DNA of 64,000 nt, taken from NCBI GenBank assembly GCA_033816765.1, contig CM066295.1, positions 2,108,001 to 2,172,000 of the forward strand. Direction: 5' to 3'. A program made the translations under genes and the position numbers. The stretch comes from Nothopassalora personata. Taxonomy: Eukaryota > Ascomycota > Dothideomycetes > Mycosphaerellales > Mycosphaerellaceae. A model generated the notes under the pieces. That model was not told the DNA's origin. It saw nothing but the letters and a program-made list of their open reading frames with translations, and did no database searches. Positions 44,536-55,855 of the stretch are shown in pieces (position 1 is the first letter of the stretch; the number at the start of each line of letters is the position of its first letter).

Positions 44536-46581
44536 ATGGAAGGCGAACAAGCAGTTCCAAACCCTCCTCCTCCGCAGCGAGGCCGACGACAGTCTCGAGG
44601 CGAGGACGAGGAGCGACCCGACTTACCAAGAGACCGATCACCACGAGAGCGATCCTCTATGCCACCCACCACGCGACTTCGGCGCCAACTCGACAGTGCT
44701 GACGACGCAGTTACACCGAAAGTAACAGGCAACTTCAATCTCGACGAGCCGACGCCAGGGCGCCCGCTCAAGCAGAAGGGAACTGTCGTCGCCGACACGC
44801 AAGAGACGATTGGCCGACAGTCAGAATCAGCATCGGCAGCACCGGCTCCGAAGCCAGCGAAGAAGTACCCTCTGACAGAGGAGCAGCGCGAAGAGTATGC
44901 GCAGAGGAACTCCACGGACCGCCTCACGTACAACAAGGACGAGGGAACCGTGGCTAGACAGACAGAGCACTGCGACCTCGGCTGGGCAGTGCCACGCGAC
45001 ATTACCACCTACAAGAATGCCGAAGGTCACAGACTGCTACAGGCCCGGTACAAGGTCAACAACTTCAAGTTCGGCAACGCGAAGGACCTCAAGCTGGTCG
45101 TCAACCAGGGCAATGAGGAACACCCGGATGCCGGTGCCAAACGCTTCCTAGACGTACTCGACAACGTCAACCTGATTATCGCCAGAAGCGAGGAGGCCGT
45201 TGAGGAACACGATGCGCTCATCGAGCAGCACGAAGATACTATCGCCCAACAGGACAAGACTATCACCCAGCAAGAGAAGGTGATCACGCGCTTGGAAAAG
45301 AAGGAAAAGACTTCAACAAAGATGATAGAAGAAGCCATCGACAAGTTCGCCGCGTACAAGACTGAGCTGGCGGCCCTTCGACAGGACAAGCAAGACCTAG
45401 AGCAGCGTCTCAAGGCCATGGAGGCAAAGGAAACAGAAGCTGACGACAGTGAGAAGGAGGATGCAACACTTGCACGACTAGGCAAGTACCTCCAGGATAC
45501 CGACGGCGACGATTCCGACGTCGAGTCGGAAGCCAATCTCAGACGTCGGTACACCACCCACACCACGAAGGTCCCGCTGCGCAAGGCGGCCGGATCAGCT
45601 GGTGGTACACCAATGCCGAAGCCGCGGCCACGAGGCGTCTCCCTAGCAGGTTCCGGTATCAGCGCTATACTCGGTCGGAAGCGCAGCTCACATGCTCAAG
45701 AACTCATCGACGACGATGATGATGCTCGGCCGACCTGTTCAGGCTCCGAAGCACGCGCCAGCGGCATCAAGGCGCCGGATGCATTCTCCGGCGAGGCAGG
45801 CAAGGAACAGAAGCCTTACCTCGAGTGGAAGCAGAAGATGAAGTACTACCTACGTATGGGTTGCAAGGGCTTCAGCGACGAAGACTTGAAAGCTACTGTC
45901 ATCAACTGCACCACTGGATTCGCCTACAGTGTCCTCGAACCTATCGAGTCCACACTGGCTACGGCGGATCACGTCTTCGAGGTGCTCGACGAGGCCTGCG
46001 GCGATAAGCATACGCGCACCACGAAGCGTGCAGAGTATCAGTACCTCAAGCAGGGTGACGGCGAGGTTTTCAGCAAGTTCTGGGCCAAGTTCGTGTCATA
46101 TCTGCCATACATCTCACACGACAAGGATGACCCAGATGATTTGCCCGAGCAGATGCGGGCAAAGCTCAGCAAGGCTTACCGCGACTGCATCCGTGGCGAG
46201 CGTTTCAAGGATATCATGGCTATGAAGGACAAGCTCCACATGATCGAGGCTGACTTCCTTCACGATAAGGCAGGCGGCAGTAGCGGCGGAGGTCGTCGCC
46301 ATGGCGGAACTGGTGGCGACGGCAACGACAAGTCACCTCTCCAGAAAGCCAATGATGCACTCAAGAACGGCTATGATTGGGACAAGGCCAAGGATGGCGG
46401 TCTCTCATCGTTCCGGCCCATTACCCAGAAGGAGTTCGACGACCGCACTAAGTGCTTTGCTTGCAAGAAGGAGGGATGCCGCAAGACCCTTCCAACATGC
46501 CCGTATGCACCATACAAGAAGGCCTCGCGTCGTCCGAACAACAGCACTCTCGACGTGCCTGGTGTTGAGGAAAAAGTCTAA
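44536..46581 (+). CDS. Gag of element B
   Basis: 681 residues. A Pro/Arg-rich N-terminus, then a coiled coil at about 225-305 (TIAQQDKTITQQEKVITRLE), then the capsid-like core from about residue 410 (KAPDAFSGEAGKEQKPYLEW, VFEVLDEACGDKHTRTT, FWAKFVSYLPYI). Gly-rich linker, then CFACKKEGCRKTLPTC, a cysteine cluster that may replace the usual CCHC knuckle. Structural protein of the virus-like particle. The frame ends at TAA 46579-46581, next to a frameshift-like site. Confidence 0.85.
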   Translation: MEGEQAVPNPPPPQRGRRQSRGEDEERPDLPRDRSPRERSSMPPTTRLRRQLDSADDAVTPKVTGNFNLDEPTPGRPLKQKGTVVADTQETIGRQSESASAAPAPKPAKKYPLTEEQREEYAQRNSTDRLTYNKDEGTVARQTEHCDLGWAVPRDITTYKNAEGHRLLQARYKVNNFKFGNAKDLKLVVNQGNEEHPDAGAKRFLDVLDNVNLIIARSEEAVEEHDALIEQHEDTIAQQDKTITQQEKVITRLEKKEKTSTKMIEEAIDKFAAYKTELAALRQDKQDLEQRLKAMEAKETEADDSEKEDATLARLGKYLQDTDGDDSDVESEANLRRRYTTHTTKVPLRKAAGSAGGTPMPKPRPRGVSLAGSGISAILGRKRSSHAQELIDDDDDARPTCSGSEARASGIKAPDAFSGEAGKEQKPYLEWKQKMKYYLRMGCKGFSDEDLKATVINCTTGFAYSVLEPIESTLATADHVFEVLDEACGDKHTRTTKRAEYQYLKQGDGEVFSKFWAKFVSYLPYISHDKDDPDDLPEQMRAKLSKAYRDCIRGERFKDIMAMKDKLHMIEADFLHDKAGGSSGGGRRHGGTGGDGNDKSPLQKANDALKNGYDWDKAKDGGLSSFRPITQKEFDDRTKCFACKKEGCRKTLPTCPYAPYKKASRRPNNSTLDVPGVEEKV

Positions 46582-46610
46582 CCTCTGAGCGTACGCACAA
46601 CACTCAGAGG
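46569..46610 (+). promoter_or_regulatory. Candidate -1 ribosomal frameshift site between gag and pol of element B
   Basis: The pol frame is -1 relative to gag. It is closed by TGA at 46566 and opens at 46569, while gag stops at 46581, so a shift must occur within 13 nt. That window holds GGAAAAAGTC. Five nt after AAAAAG a perfect 8-bp stem begins: CCTCTGAG (46582-46589) with CTCAGAGG (46603-46610), 13-nt loop. The slip site is not a canonical X XXY YYZ heptamer. Confidence 0.5.
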
Positions 46611-49600
46611 GCTGACATTCCCCAACGTGCAACGTCCGGTAAGGACCCTCCCGTAGATTCCAACCTCTACGAGCATCTCGCCTATCCTCGCCTGCAGGCA
46701 ACAGCATCAGTGTTTGTACCGTCGGCTCGTCCAGCTGCCGCTTCAACAGTGCAGCTGGGCGGACGACGGCAACCTATCGCCCTAACTGCTGACCTGCCAA
46801 CGGTTTGTTCTCTCTCGGTTTCACCGCACATGAGCCTCCCACCCATATCGAAGCATGTCGTGCTTTGCGGCATGGTCGGAGGGCAGCTCGTACGCTGTAT
46901 GCTCGACACAGGTTGTACCTCTCTCTTTGTCCATGAGAGGTTTGCGAAACTAAATCTACAGCGCAAGCGCCTGCCAGAAGCGCTGCCATATACTGGCCCG
47001 AAGGGCAGCACTGCGGGACTGATCACACAGATTGCCAGCATTCCAGACATCGACTTCAACGGCCAGCACGACAGCTTCAATGCCTGGGTCGCTGATCTCG
47101 GGCAATACGACCTCATCCTCGGCATGCCATGGTTTGAGTCCAACCTTCCACACATCGACTTCGTCACGCGCACGCTTACCTTCGACAGCGGGATCTCCGC
47201 TCGCTGCGAGACCAAGTCCGATCCCAAACCTGGCACACCGCGTTTCGCCTCTGAGCCGGTGGTGGAAGGCCCTCTCGAAGACCTTCCAGACATCAACATC
47301 ATAACTGTGGGAGAAGCGCAGTCTGCAGTGGACGAGGGCCAAGAAGCATACCTCGTCTGGGACTACGATGACACGTCTGACACAGCAGCAGTGCTCGACG
47401 ACGTCGGATTGCACATCTGCGCCATGAACCCAGATGACCTGGAGCGCTACATGAAGGGCAAAGAGGAGGTCGACGCTAAGCAGCTCTTGCCACCTGATTT
47501 CCACCAGCGCGTCCAGGCATTCAACCCCGAGCTTGCGAAGTCACTTCCGCCACACAGGGAGGGGGACCTTGCGATCGATTTCATCCCTGGTGCTAAGCTG
47601 CCTTTCGTTAAGCCCCGGCCGGCAGGACGAGATGAGCTGATTGTGACCAAAAAGCACATCACGGATCTCGCGTCCATCGGCTACGTTCGTCCATCGACAT
47701 CACGGGTCGCATCACCGCTTCTCATTGTTAAGAAGCCTGGTGGTGGACTCCGGGTGTGCGTGGACTACCGAGCCATCAACGAGATCACCATCAAGAACAG
47801 GTATCCCATACCTCAGATACGTGAAACTCTAGCGCGCCTGTCCAAGGCCAAGATGTTCACTATCCTCGATATCATTGCGGCATTCAACCAGCTCCGTATC
47901 AAAGCCGGTGACGAATGGAAGACTGCTTTCACTACGCGCTATGGAACATACGAGTACTTGGTCGTGCCTTTTGGGCTATGTAACGCACCAGCGGCTTTCC
48001 AAGCCTACATCAATTCCGCACTGCACGACTATCTCGATGATTTCTGCACGGCGTATTTGGACGACACTATCGTGTACACAGAGCCGCCGGAGCAGGGAGG
48101 TTTCGACGCGCTTCGCAAGCTCCACGTCGAGCACGTCAACAAGGTCCTTGACAAGCTTATCGAAGCCCGCCTGCCCTGCGACATACTGAAGTGCCGTTTC
48201 TTCCAGACCGAAGTCAAGTTCTTAGGGATCATCATCACGGCGACCGGGCTGAAGATGGATCCCAAGAAAGTTCAAGCGATCCAAGAGTGGGCGACTCCAA
48301 GCAATGTTACTGACGTCCTAGCATTCCTAGGGTTGTGCAACTTCTATCGCAGATTCATCGCCGAATTCGCTACTATAGCATTCGCCCTTACATGCTTGAC
48401 CCGTGGCGCCAACAGCAAGGACCCAAAGCACCGTCCGGTCTGGCGCTGGACTGCAGAGTGCCAGGAGGCTTTCGATGCTCTGAAGCTGGCTTTTACCAAG
48501 GCACCAGTACTTAAGCATTTCGATCCGGACCTCCCAAGCACTGTCGAATGCGACGCCTCTGACACGGTTACAGCTGGAGTCCTGTCCCAGCCAGATCCAG
48601 ACGACGGCTGGGCACTCAAACCAGTTGCTTTCTACTCTACAAAGATGATTCCAGCGGAATGCAATTACGAGATCTACGACAAGGAACTTATGGCAATCGT
48701 GCACGCATTCGAGGAATGGCGGCCCGAGCTTATGTCTTGCGATCCAGCTACACCAATCAAGGTGCTATCCGACCACCGCGGCTTGGAGTACTTTATGACT
48801 ACCAAGCAGCTTAACAGACGTTAAGCCCGGTGGGCGGAGTTCCTGTCTGCTTTCAACTTCAAGATCACGTACAGACCTGGCAAAGACAACGTGAAGGCCG
48901 ACTGCCTTACACGACGATCCCAGGACCAGGACAAGTCCGATGATCTGCGCAACCGCCGCCAAGTTCTGCTCAAGGAGGACAATCTCAGCGACGAGGTGCG
49001 TGCGACACTGCCGCAGGTCGCTTGTCTCGAGGTACCCGATCCAGCAGCAACAGCCAAGCGTCAGTACGAGCTCGCCATAGCTGCACTGGAAGTCCTAGAC
49101 GGCGCCACTCCAGGCGATCCTTCCATTGAGGAACAGATCCAGCTTGCGTACGCCAAAGACGAGCTCGCTTGTGACATTCGCGAAGCAATCAAGAAGGATC
49201 TGCCCAAGCTGAAGGACGCACGCGTATCTATCACCGATTGCCGCATCGAACATGACACGATCTTCGTGCGCGACAAGGTGTATGTACCGGATTCTGAGGA
49301 CTTGCGAGGCGAAGTCATGCGCCAGCACCACAACACTCTCCTCACCGGTCATCCAGGCCGCGAGAAGACGTATGAACTGATCGCCCGCGAGTACTGGTGG
49401 CCGGGGATGTTCAAGGATGTTCGCAGGTACACAGATGCATGTCACGTCTGCACCCGCATACGCGCTTTCACTCGAGCATATTCAGGAGGTTTGCGGCAGC
49501 TGCCAGTACCACAAGGAGCATACCGCGAAGTCACGATGGACTATGTGGTTGAGCTGCCAGCTAGCACATCAGCCGAGGGCGTCACCTTCACCAACATCCT

Positions 49601-50816
49601 GACAGTCACGGAGCGACTCACCAAACGCAAACACTACATCGCAGTTAAGGACTTGACCGCCGAAACAGCGGCAGATGTCTGCCTGCGTTACATTATCAAG
49701 GACCAGGGACTTTTCGACGTCGTTTACAGCGATCGCGGGTCCCAGTGGGTCAGCGCATTCTGGAAACGCCTGTTGCTACTGATGCGCGTCGACCAGCGAC
49801 TGTCTACTGCTTTCCACCCGCAAACAGATGGGCAGAGTGAAAGCACCAACAGGATTATGGAAATGTATCTCCGCGCATTCGTCAACTACGCGCAGGACGA
49901 CTGGGTCCAGTTGCTTCCTATGGCCGAGTTCGCCGCCAACAACGTACGGTCTGACACTACAGGTGTGTCACCGTTCTTCGCAACTCTGGGCCGCCATCCG
50001 CGCATGACTTTCACACCGCCATCGGAGCTCGCCAAGCATTCTGGACCTACCGCACAGCGCATTGACCAGCAAGCTGCCGATGACTTCGCCGCCAAACTTG
50101 AGCAACTTCATGACTACTGTGCGACTCAAATGCGTTGGGCGCAGGCTCGATATGACGACAGCGCGCTCACTTCTCGACAAGCAGCACCGCGCTATCGCGT
50201 CGGCGACAAGGTTTGGCTCGACACGCGCAACATACTGACTCGCCGACCAAGCAAGAAACTCGACCACAAGAACAACGGCCCTTGGCCAGTCGAGAAGGTA
50301 CTAGGCAACGACGCATACCGACTTACCCTGCCAGCCACTATGAAGATACACAACGTCTTCCACACCAGCCTCTTGCGCATCGCCGACTCGAACCCGTTTC
50401 CCAACCAACACGATACCGAGCCACCGCCAGTTATCGACGCCGAAGGTCAGCAACGTCACGAGGTGGAGGAGGTGATTAAGAGCAAGTGGACAGGCAGGGC
50501 GCACAAGGAGGTTCGCTACACATACCGATGGGTCGGCGGCGCCCACACCTCAGAGGTCTACAAAGTCAACATCGGCGGACCCGATGACTTGATCGCAGAC
50601 TTTCACCACAACAACCCTGATGCTGATGGCCCGCCGCCCGGATGGAAGCCGCCAGCGCTATGGATACCGAACGAGAAAGTTGGGTCAACCGCATTACCCG
50701 CGCACATGGCAGATGCTGGACAACCACCTGTCTCCGCACCGACACCGACCACAGAAACGCCGGTCCTCCGCCGTTCAGCGCGCACGCGAGGAGATACAGC
50801 TGTCTCGCCGAAGTGA
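46569..50816 (+). pseudogene. Pol of element B with one in-frame stop
   Basis: One continuous frame with domains in order: protease (MLDTGCTSLFVHERF), reverse transcriptase (VCVDYRAINEITIKNRYPIP, TILDIIAAFNQLRIKAGDEW, AYLDDTIVY), RNase H (ECDASDTVTAG; YDKELMAIVHAFEEWR), integrase zinc site (HHNTLLTGHPG...CHVC) and core (MDYVVEL, YSDRGSQW, SESTNR), GPY-type segment (KNNGPWPVEKVLGNDAYRL) and a weak chromodomain-like tail (EVEEVIKSKW...VGGAHTSEVY). A single TAA at 48822-48824, at the end of RNase H, interrupts it. The context (LNRR-stop-ARWAEF) fits CAA to TAA, a RIP-type change. All catalytic residues otherwise look intact. Confidence 0.88.
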
Positions 50817-51046
50817 TGAACTGCTCGGACACGGCCTTCAATGCGTGTGTAAGCACCGACTGTAGCCTCTCGCTGTTACAGCACGGCCTTACTGAAGCAC
50901 GCACACTGAAGCACCGGTCCGCGGTATCTACACGCACCGCTCGAGCCGACCATGCTACACATCCCTTACACGCCAGACGAGGCCGCTGTCGCATTGGTTA
51001 CATACTGTTTGATTTTCTTTTTACGCACGTCGCAGGCGCTCGTGGC
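50817..51046 (+). other. 3' untranslated region of element B
   Basis: Between the pol stop and the polypurine tract; no reading frame continues from pol. Confidence 0.5.
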
Positions 51047-51065
51047 CATTTTGGAGGGGGGGTAC
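51047..51065 (+). other. Polypurine tract of element B
   Basis: TTTTGGAGGGGGGGTAC lies directly before the right LTR (TGTCAC at 51066); expected plus-strand primer. Confidence 0.7.
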
Positions 51066-51251
51066 TGTCACGGGGTGGCCTTGACCTTGGACCCTTCGCC
51101 GGCTTAACCGCGGACCTTCCGGATCGGGTTAGCGCGGCTTGGCACGAGATCGACCTTGCTTCTCTCTTCTCTCTCGTTCTTAGACTCTTCGTAGATTGTA
51201 TTATTCACGACTTGACTCCTACACTCTCCGGATCTCATATCGCCCGTGTCA
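51066..51251 (+). repeat. Right LTR of element B
   Basis: 186 bp, no difference from the left LTR that I can see. Followed by the CTCGC duplication. Confidence 0.92.
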
Positions 51252-51256
51252 CTCGC

Positions 51257-52500
51257 GGGTTACTTTAGAAGGACTAAGACTAAAGAGCTGTTGCGACGTA
51301 ATTATTAGTGGGACTTACTTAGCACGGACGTGAAACAATACGTCTAAGCCTATAGAACCTACTAGGGTTCGAAGGCGAGACGCTATCGACCCTACGGCGA
51401 GCTGTAACCGCTTCCTAGACCGGAGCGACCGTAGTAGGAAATCACCATAGATTTTATTACGGACCTACCTCTAAGTACGCGAGCCGGTTACGTGTATAGT
51501 GCGATCCTAGTAATAGTCGATCGCTACTTAAAAATGAGCTTATACATCCCGACGACGAAGACTTGCATAGCCGTAGAGCTTACGAGGCTCCTACGAGACG
51601 AAGTCGTGCGACACTATAGTGTCCCGTTAGGCATAGTAAGCGACCGAGGTCCGGTCTTCACTAGTCAGTTTTAGAGTAACTTCTACTTCGAGGCGCGTGT
51701 GAAGCGTAAGCTATCTACGGCCTTTCACCCTTAGACTAACGGCTAAACTAAGAGGGTAAACTAAACCCTCGAATAATACCTTCGTTATTACTGTAGTAAT
51801 AATTAAACTAAGTAGGCTAAGTGGCTTACAGTTGCTAAATTCGTAGCTAATAACAGCATCCACCCAACACTACGGATAAGTCCGTTCGAAATAGCGTACG
51901 GTTAGCGACCTAAGATTGCCCCTACACTAACTGGATCTCGAGACGAGACCTAGGGGGGGGGAAGTACTAGTAGCGGTAACAGCTGCGAGTCGCATACGAA
52001 AACTACGCGCTATACTCGAGGAGCGATAGAAGGCTATAGCAGAAAGCTAGGCTCGCTACTATAACAAGACCTACTAAGCTAAGACCTACCGCGTAGGTAA
52101 CTTAGTTCTATTATTAACGAAGAACCTCAAGTTAGCAGTACTAAAGAAGAAGATAGGTCCGAAGTTTATCGGCCTATACCGCATTACGGACGCTATCGGT
52201 TCGTAGGCGTACCGCCTAGCGCTACTAGCCGACTTAAGGCTCTACAACGTCTTCTATGTCTCTCTCCTTAAGCCGTATATCGGTAGCGATAAGGATAGAC
52301 CCGTACCCCCTCTAGCTAATAAGGACGGAGAGTATAAGGTAGAGGTAGTACTAGATAGGCGTAAGCGTAAGGGCAAGCTACAGTATCTAGTCTAGTAGAA
52401 GGACTAGCTAGAGGAGTATAATAGCTAGGAACCGGCGGAGGGCCTCGCGAATACGGATCGTATAGTAGCCGACTATAAGGCGTTAAGGAGAAGCAAATAA
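51257..52500 (+). pseudogene. pol of element A, second part (integrase and chromodomain), RIP-destroyed
   Basis: Continues element A after element B. Integrase core: AILVIVDRYLKMSLYIP, GIVSDRGPVFTSQF, and a decayed glutamate region (LSTAFHP, then TAG-ridden). The C-terminal segment near 52330-52480 reads EYKVEVVLDRRKRKGKLQYL, then EPAEGLANTDRIVADYKALR. This is a clear chromodomain with Trp codons turned to TAG. Identifies A as a chromovirus. Confidence 0.83.
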
Positions 52501-53846
52501 GACTAGCACTAGAGTATAAATAAAACTTTTCTTAACTATAAACAAAATAAAAGCTAAAGAGTAGCGCGCCTACTAGGGGCCACGTAGAGTAGTAGTAGGC
52601 GAGGAGCCCGCGAGCAGCGTGTAAGGCGAGCGCCTCAGTTGTCGTTACGTAGTAACTTAGGTAAGAATGCCTAGTCGGCGGCGGTAGTGTCGATGTTCTA
52701 CGCCTATAGAAACTAGGACTACGGTTAGTAGGGTATACGTAGGCGAGAAATATACGACTTACGGCGCGGCCGAGTTTAAATAGCCTATTAAGGGCGCGGT
52801 TCTACTCCTACTAGAGCGCGAGGGCTTCGGCGGCGGGGGAGGCACGTATACGAGTCTCCCCGGCACGCTTGTGCTTATAGGCATTAAACTGCCTAATAGC
52901 CTATAGGAAGGGTTAGCCGAAGTATAGGGGACGTACTAGAGCCCTCCCCCGCGAGTAGTAGTCGACTCGCACGAGCGAAGTAGCGACTTACCTCCTTAAT
53001 GCCGTTACCTAGCTAGGCATATAGGCGGATCTGCTCTACTAGCTCCTACTACTAGAGGTCTATAGGCGCCTAGCCCATTATAGCCGTAAGGAAGTCGCGC
53101 TAGGACCGCGCGGCGCGTAGGCGGCTTACTAGCGAGGCGATAGCGTAGCTAGTGTTAGGCACGTAGCTATGTTTACTACGCCTATAGCGGCTACACTTCT
53201 TTAGGAGCTCGCCGGTAGTAACACTATTACAGTTATTGGCCTCGTCTAGCAAGTAGTTAGCATGCGAATCGTAGGCGACACGCGTAGAGACTTACCCCTA
53301 ACGAAGTACGGGAGGTACCGTATGCACATGTTAATTCTCTACGAGAGCTTAGTAGCCGGCGAGGGCGTTAGTAGCTACGAGGGTGATACTAGTCGCTTGC
53401 GACCACTAGGCGTTCTAGAGGCGTCGCGTACTAGAGCCGCCTAGCGGCGCTCGTCTTCTACGGCGCTAGTAGTGCTGTCGCTACTAGTGCTACTAGAGGA
53501 GGCGGAGCGGCTAGAGAATAGCGGCGAGGAGGGCACGGTAGACATAATAATAATAATAATGCTAGCAAGGCGCTTGCGATAATAGTACGGTGCGGGTGCG
53601 TAGTAGTAGTGTAGCAAAGGTAATGAGCTAGGGAGCGTGCTAAGAAAGGGCTAGGTTAGGCTAGAGTTTTATGCCCCTAACTAGCTACGTCGGTATAGCA
53701 ACTAAGCCTTACTTACCTACACCTACATAACGACACGCACGCAACCTGCATGTAGGCCGCATAGTAACTATAGTTCTAGAAGTACATAGAAGCCTCTACG
53801 TAGCAACTAGCGAGCTAAGGACAGCTCGTACGGGAGGGGAGGCAAT
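52501..53846 (+). other. Unassigned 1.3 kb between pol and right LTR of element A
   Basis: RIP-mutated like the rest of A. No readable domain. Longer than a usual 3' untranslated region, so it may hold an extra gene or insertion beyond recognition. Confidence 0.4.
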
Positions 53847-54043
53847 TGTAAGGGGTAGCCTAGTAGCTAACCCCTACATGTAGCCTTGTATGTAACATGC
53901 GGTCGCGACCGGCTGCTAAGCCGCACGTGACACGCATAAGTACACCTTGCGACGCGCGATGCGTCTTAAACAAAAGGTAAGAATTAGTTCATCTACGACT
54001 AGTAGGTCGTGGGCGTACTATACATTACGACATCCCCTTAATA
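53847..54043 (+). repeat. Right LTR of element A
   Basis: 197 bp, TGTAAGGGG...CCCCTTAATA, followed by GGAAG. Differs from the left LTR by C/T and G/A changes (GGCAGCC/GGTAGCC, ATGTGGCC/ATGTAGCC, CACGTAATACGC/CACGTGACACGC). Confidence 0.87.
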
Positions 54044-54168
54044 GGAAGTATAAGTGCTCTATAAGAAATAAGCTATGTTAAAACATATAAGCTTACGGCA
54101 GTAAGTAGCGACTAGGCTATAATATTATTAGGCAAGTAAGTGAAGCGATACCTAACTCTAGCAAAAAG

Positions 54169-54542
54169 CACTTACTCGTAGGGCCTATAGTACTTACTCG
54201 TAGGGCCTATTACTACACCCCTACGAGTAAGTGCTATAGGAAACTCGTCGTGCCCGAAAGTAAGCTAAGACTAACTAAGCGACTCGTAACCCTCCTTAAG
54301 GTAGGTACGACTTCCGGCGGTAATATTCTCCTACGAGTAAGTGCGTTAATCGAGAAGGAGCTCGTAATCTATGTCCTCCGTACGACCGATGCGGAGTAGG
54401 TAAGGAGGTAGGCGGTAGATTTATTAAAGTCGATCTTAAAACATTAAATACGTAGTAACTACACCCTATTAGCTACTCTAACATAATAAAAGATACGAGC
54501 ACTTCCTCGTAGGGGCGAGCATTACACGCCTACGAGGAACTG
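54169..54542. repeat. Cluster of 14-bp motifs, interior
   Basis: CACTTACTCGTAGG at 54169, TACTTACTCGTAGG at 54191, CCTACGAGTAAGTG at 54220 and 54330, CACTTCCTCGTAGG at 54500 and CCTACGAGGAACTG at 54529. Pairs face each other and could fold into hairpins. More copies lie at 58168, 58197, 58304, 59593 and 59622. Confidence 0.7.
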
Positions 54543-54680
54543 TACTAACTGTAACCGTAATAGCATTACTGTACGTTCTTTCGACTCCGGAGCCTCCTTA
54601 GTAAGGCTGTCCCTACGGTAGAGGCCCGACCTACCCTAGTAGGTCGTCTTAATACGTTGCCTATCGACGACGCTACCGTA

Positions 54681-54748
54681 TTGTCTTAAGCATTGTTATC
54701 TTAAGCATTGTTGTCTTAAGCATTGTTGTCTTAAGCATTGTTGTCTTA
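54681..54748 (+). repeat. 15-bp tandem repeat
   Basis: Four and a half units of TTGTCTTAAGCATTG, the second with TTATC. Confidence 0.85.
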
Positions 54749-55815
54749 GACCGTATCGACTTAACCTATAGGTTCTTAACCCGTAGACTCTATAGTTAAT
54801 TGTTCTTATAGTAATGAACTAGGCTCTAATAGCTAATTCTAGTGTTGCGGCTATAGATAACTGCCTTAACTACTAGGCTAGGCGTCTTACTAACGTTCTA
54901 GTTACGAAGACTCGGGTATGCTATCTAAAGCTAGGGCTTAGTTTAGCGTACCTACGGAAGGAGCGAATATACTAACCGGCTCGACGTGTTCGACTATAGC
55001 TTATTATAGCGTACTAATTAGAAGAGTAAACATACGACCTTACTCGACATTCTATTCTATTATAGCCTACTGTTCGGTAGGAGCTTAGTCCTTAGTAACT
55101 TGTGTCTATACTATACTCGGTACTAATAGCTCTTTAGCTTCGGGTTAAAGACGTGTACGGTAGTAAGGGTAATATAGCATATTAAACTTAGCGACTATCT
55201 TAGTAATGTAACGGAAGCACACATAGTGTTAGTACTTCGTCCGCTAACGAACACACTTACTATTATCCTAGTCGTTATAGTAGATTAGACAGCGGTTTTT
55301 ATAGTCGCCTAGGCTTCGACGTTCTTAAGGCTTAGGCTAATCCTATAGACGCCGTGGAACTATAGCCGGTAGGTTAGGTAGGCTACTTTAGTCGCTATCG
55401 TCGTTAGTAGTTAGTAACTCGTAGATAGAGCGCTTCTTACTACCCTCGTACGCCTTCTTTGAGGTGCGTTAAGTAGTCGCACTAGTAGTAGTAGTCGCAC
55501 TAGTAGTCGTACTACTCTCGCCGTTTGAAGCGCCTCGCTTAATTAATGTATCGAGCCGGCCTTAAGTAAGGTATCGCTCGTATTTAGCATTATCGAGATA
55601 GTCCTCGCGACGCTCCTACTAAGGAGGCGAGAGAGGACGAGGTATACGGAACCTACTAGGCTATACTTTATGTAATAGCTACGATAGTAGTAGTAGTGCT
55701 TCGGGTTTGTCCTAGTGTACGAATAGAGCATCGTCGCTATCTACTTCTATAGTAGCATCTCGTACACCGCTAATACTAAGCGGAGTAGACTGCCGCGTAT
55801 CCTATGTAGACGTAG

Positions 55816-55855
55816 CCTAATCCTAGTCCTAGTCCTAGTCCTAGTCCTTATCCTT
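55816..55855 (+). repeat. Hexamer tandem repeat
   Basis: CCTAGT repeated with CCTAAT and CCTTAT edge variants. Confidence 0.75.

Larger units (their letters stand above)
44213..51251 (+). mobile_element. Element B: young Ty3/gypsy chromovirus, nested in element A
   Basis: 7,039 bp with 186-bp LTRs (TGTCACGGGG...CCCGTGTCA) that read identical, and a CTCGC duplication (44208-44212, 51252-51256). Normal composition, in sharp contrast to the RIP-mutated DNA on both sides. It splits the integrase of element A, which resumes after the right LTR. One gag frame and one pol frame, the latter with a single stop. Identical LTRs mean insertion is recent and later than RIP of A. Confidence 0.93.
39740..54043 (+). 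mobile_element. Element A: RIP-destroyed Ty3/gypsy chromovirus, full length, with nested insertions
   Basis: Bounded by 197-bp LTRs (TGTAAGGGG...CCCCTTAACA; right end CCCCTTAATA) and a direct GGAAG duplication (39735-39739, 54044-54048). The left LTR is split by a solo LTR, and the body by a second solo LTR and by element B. Removing those leaves about 6.7 kb. Order gag, reverse transcriptase, RNase H, integrase, chromodomain identifies a chromovirus. Almost every Gln CAG and Trp TGG codon has become TAG. LTR differences are transitions at CpA/TpG sites. Confidence 0.88.

Noticed and set aside
44827..45584. Ser-rich minus frames over element B gag
   Set aside because: Antisense of the gag frame; no motif.
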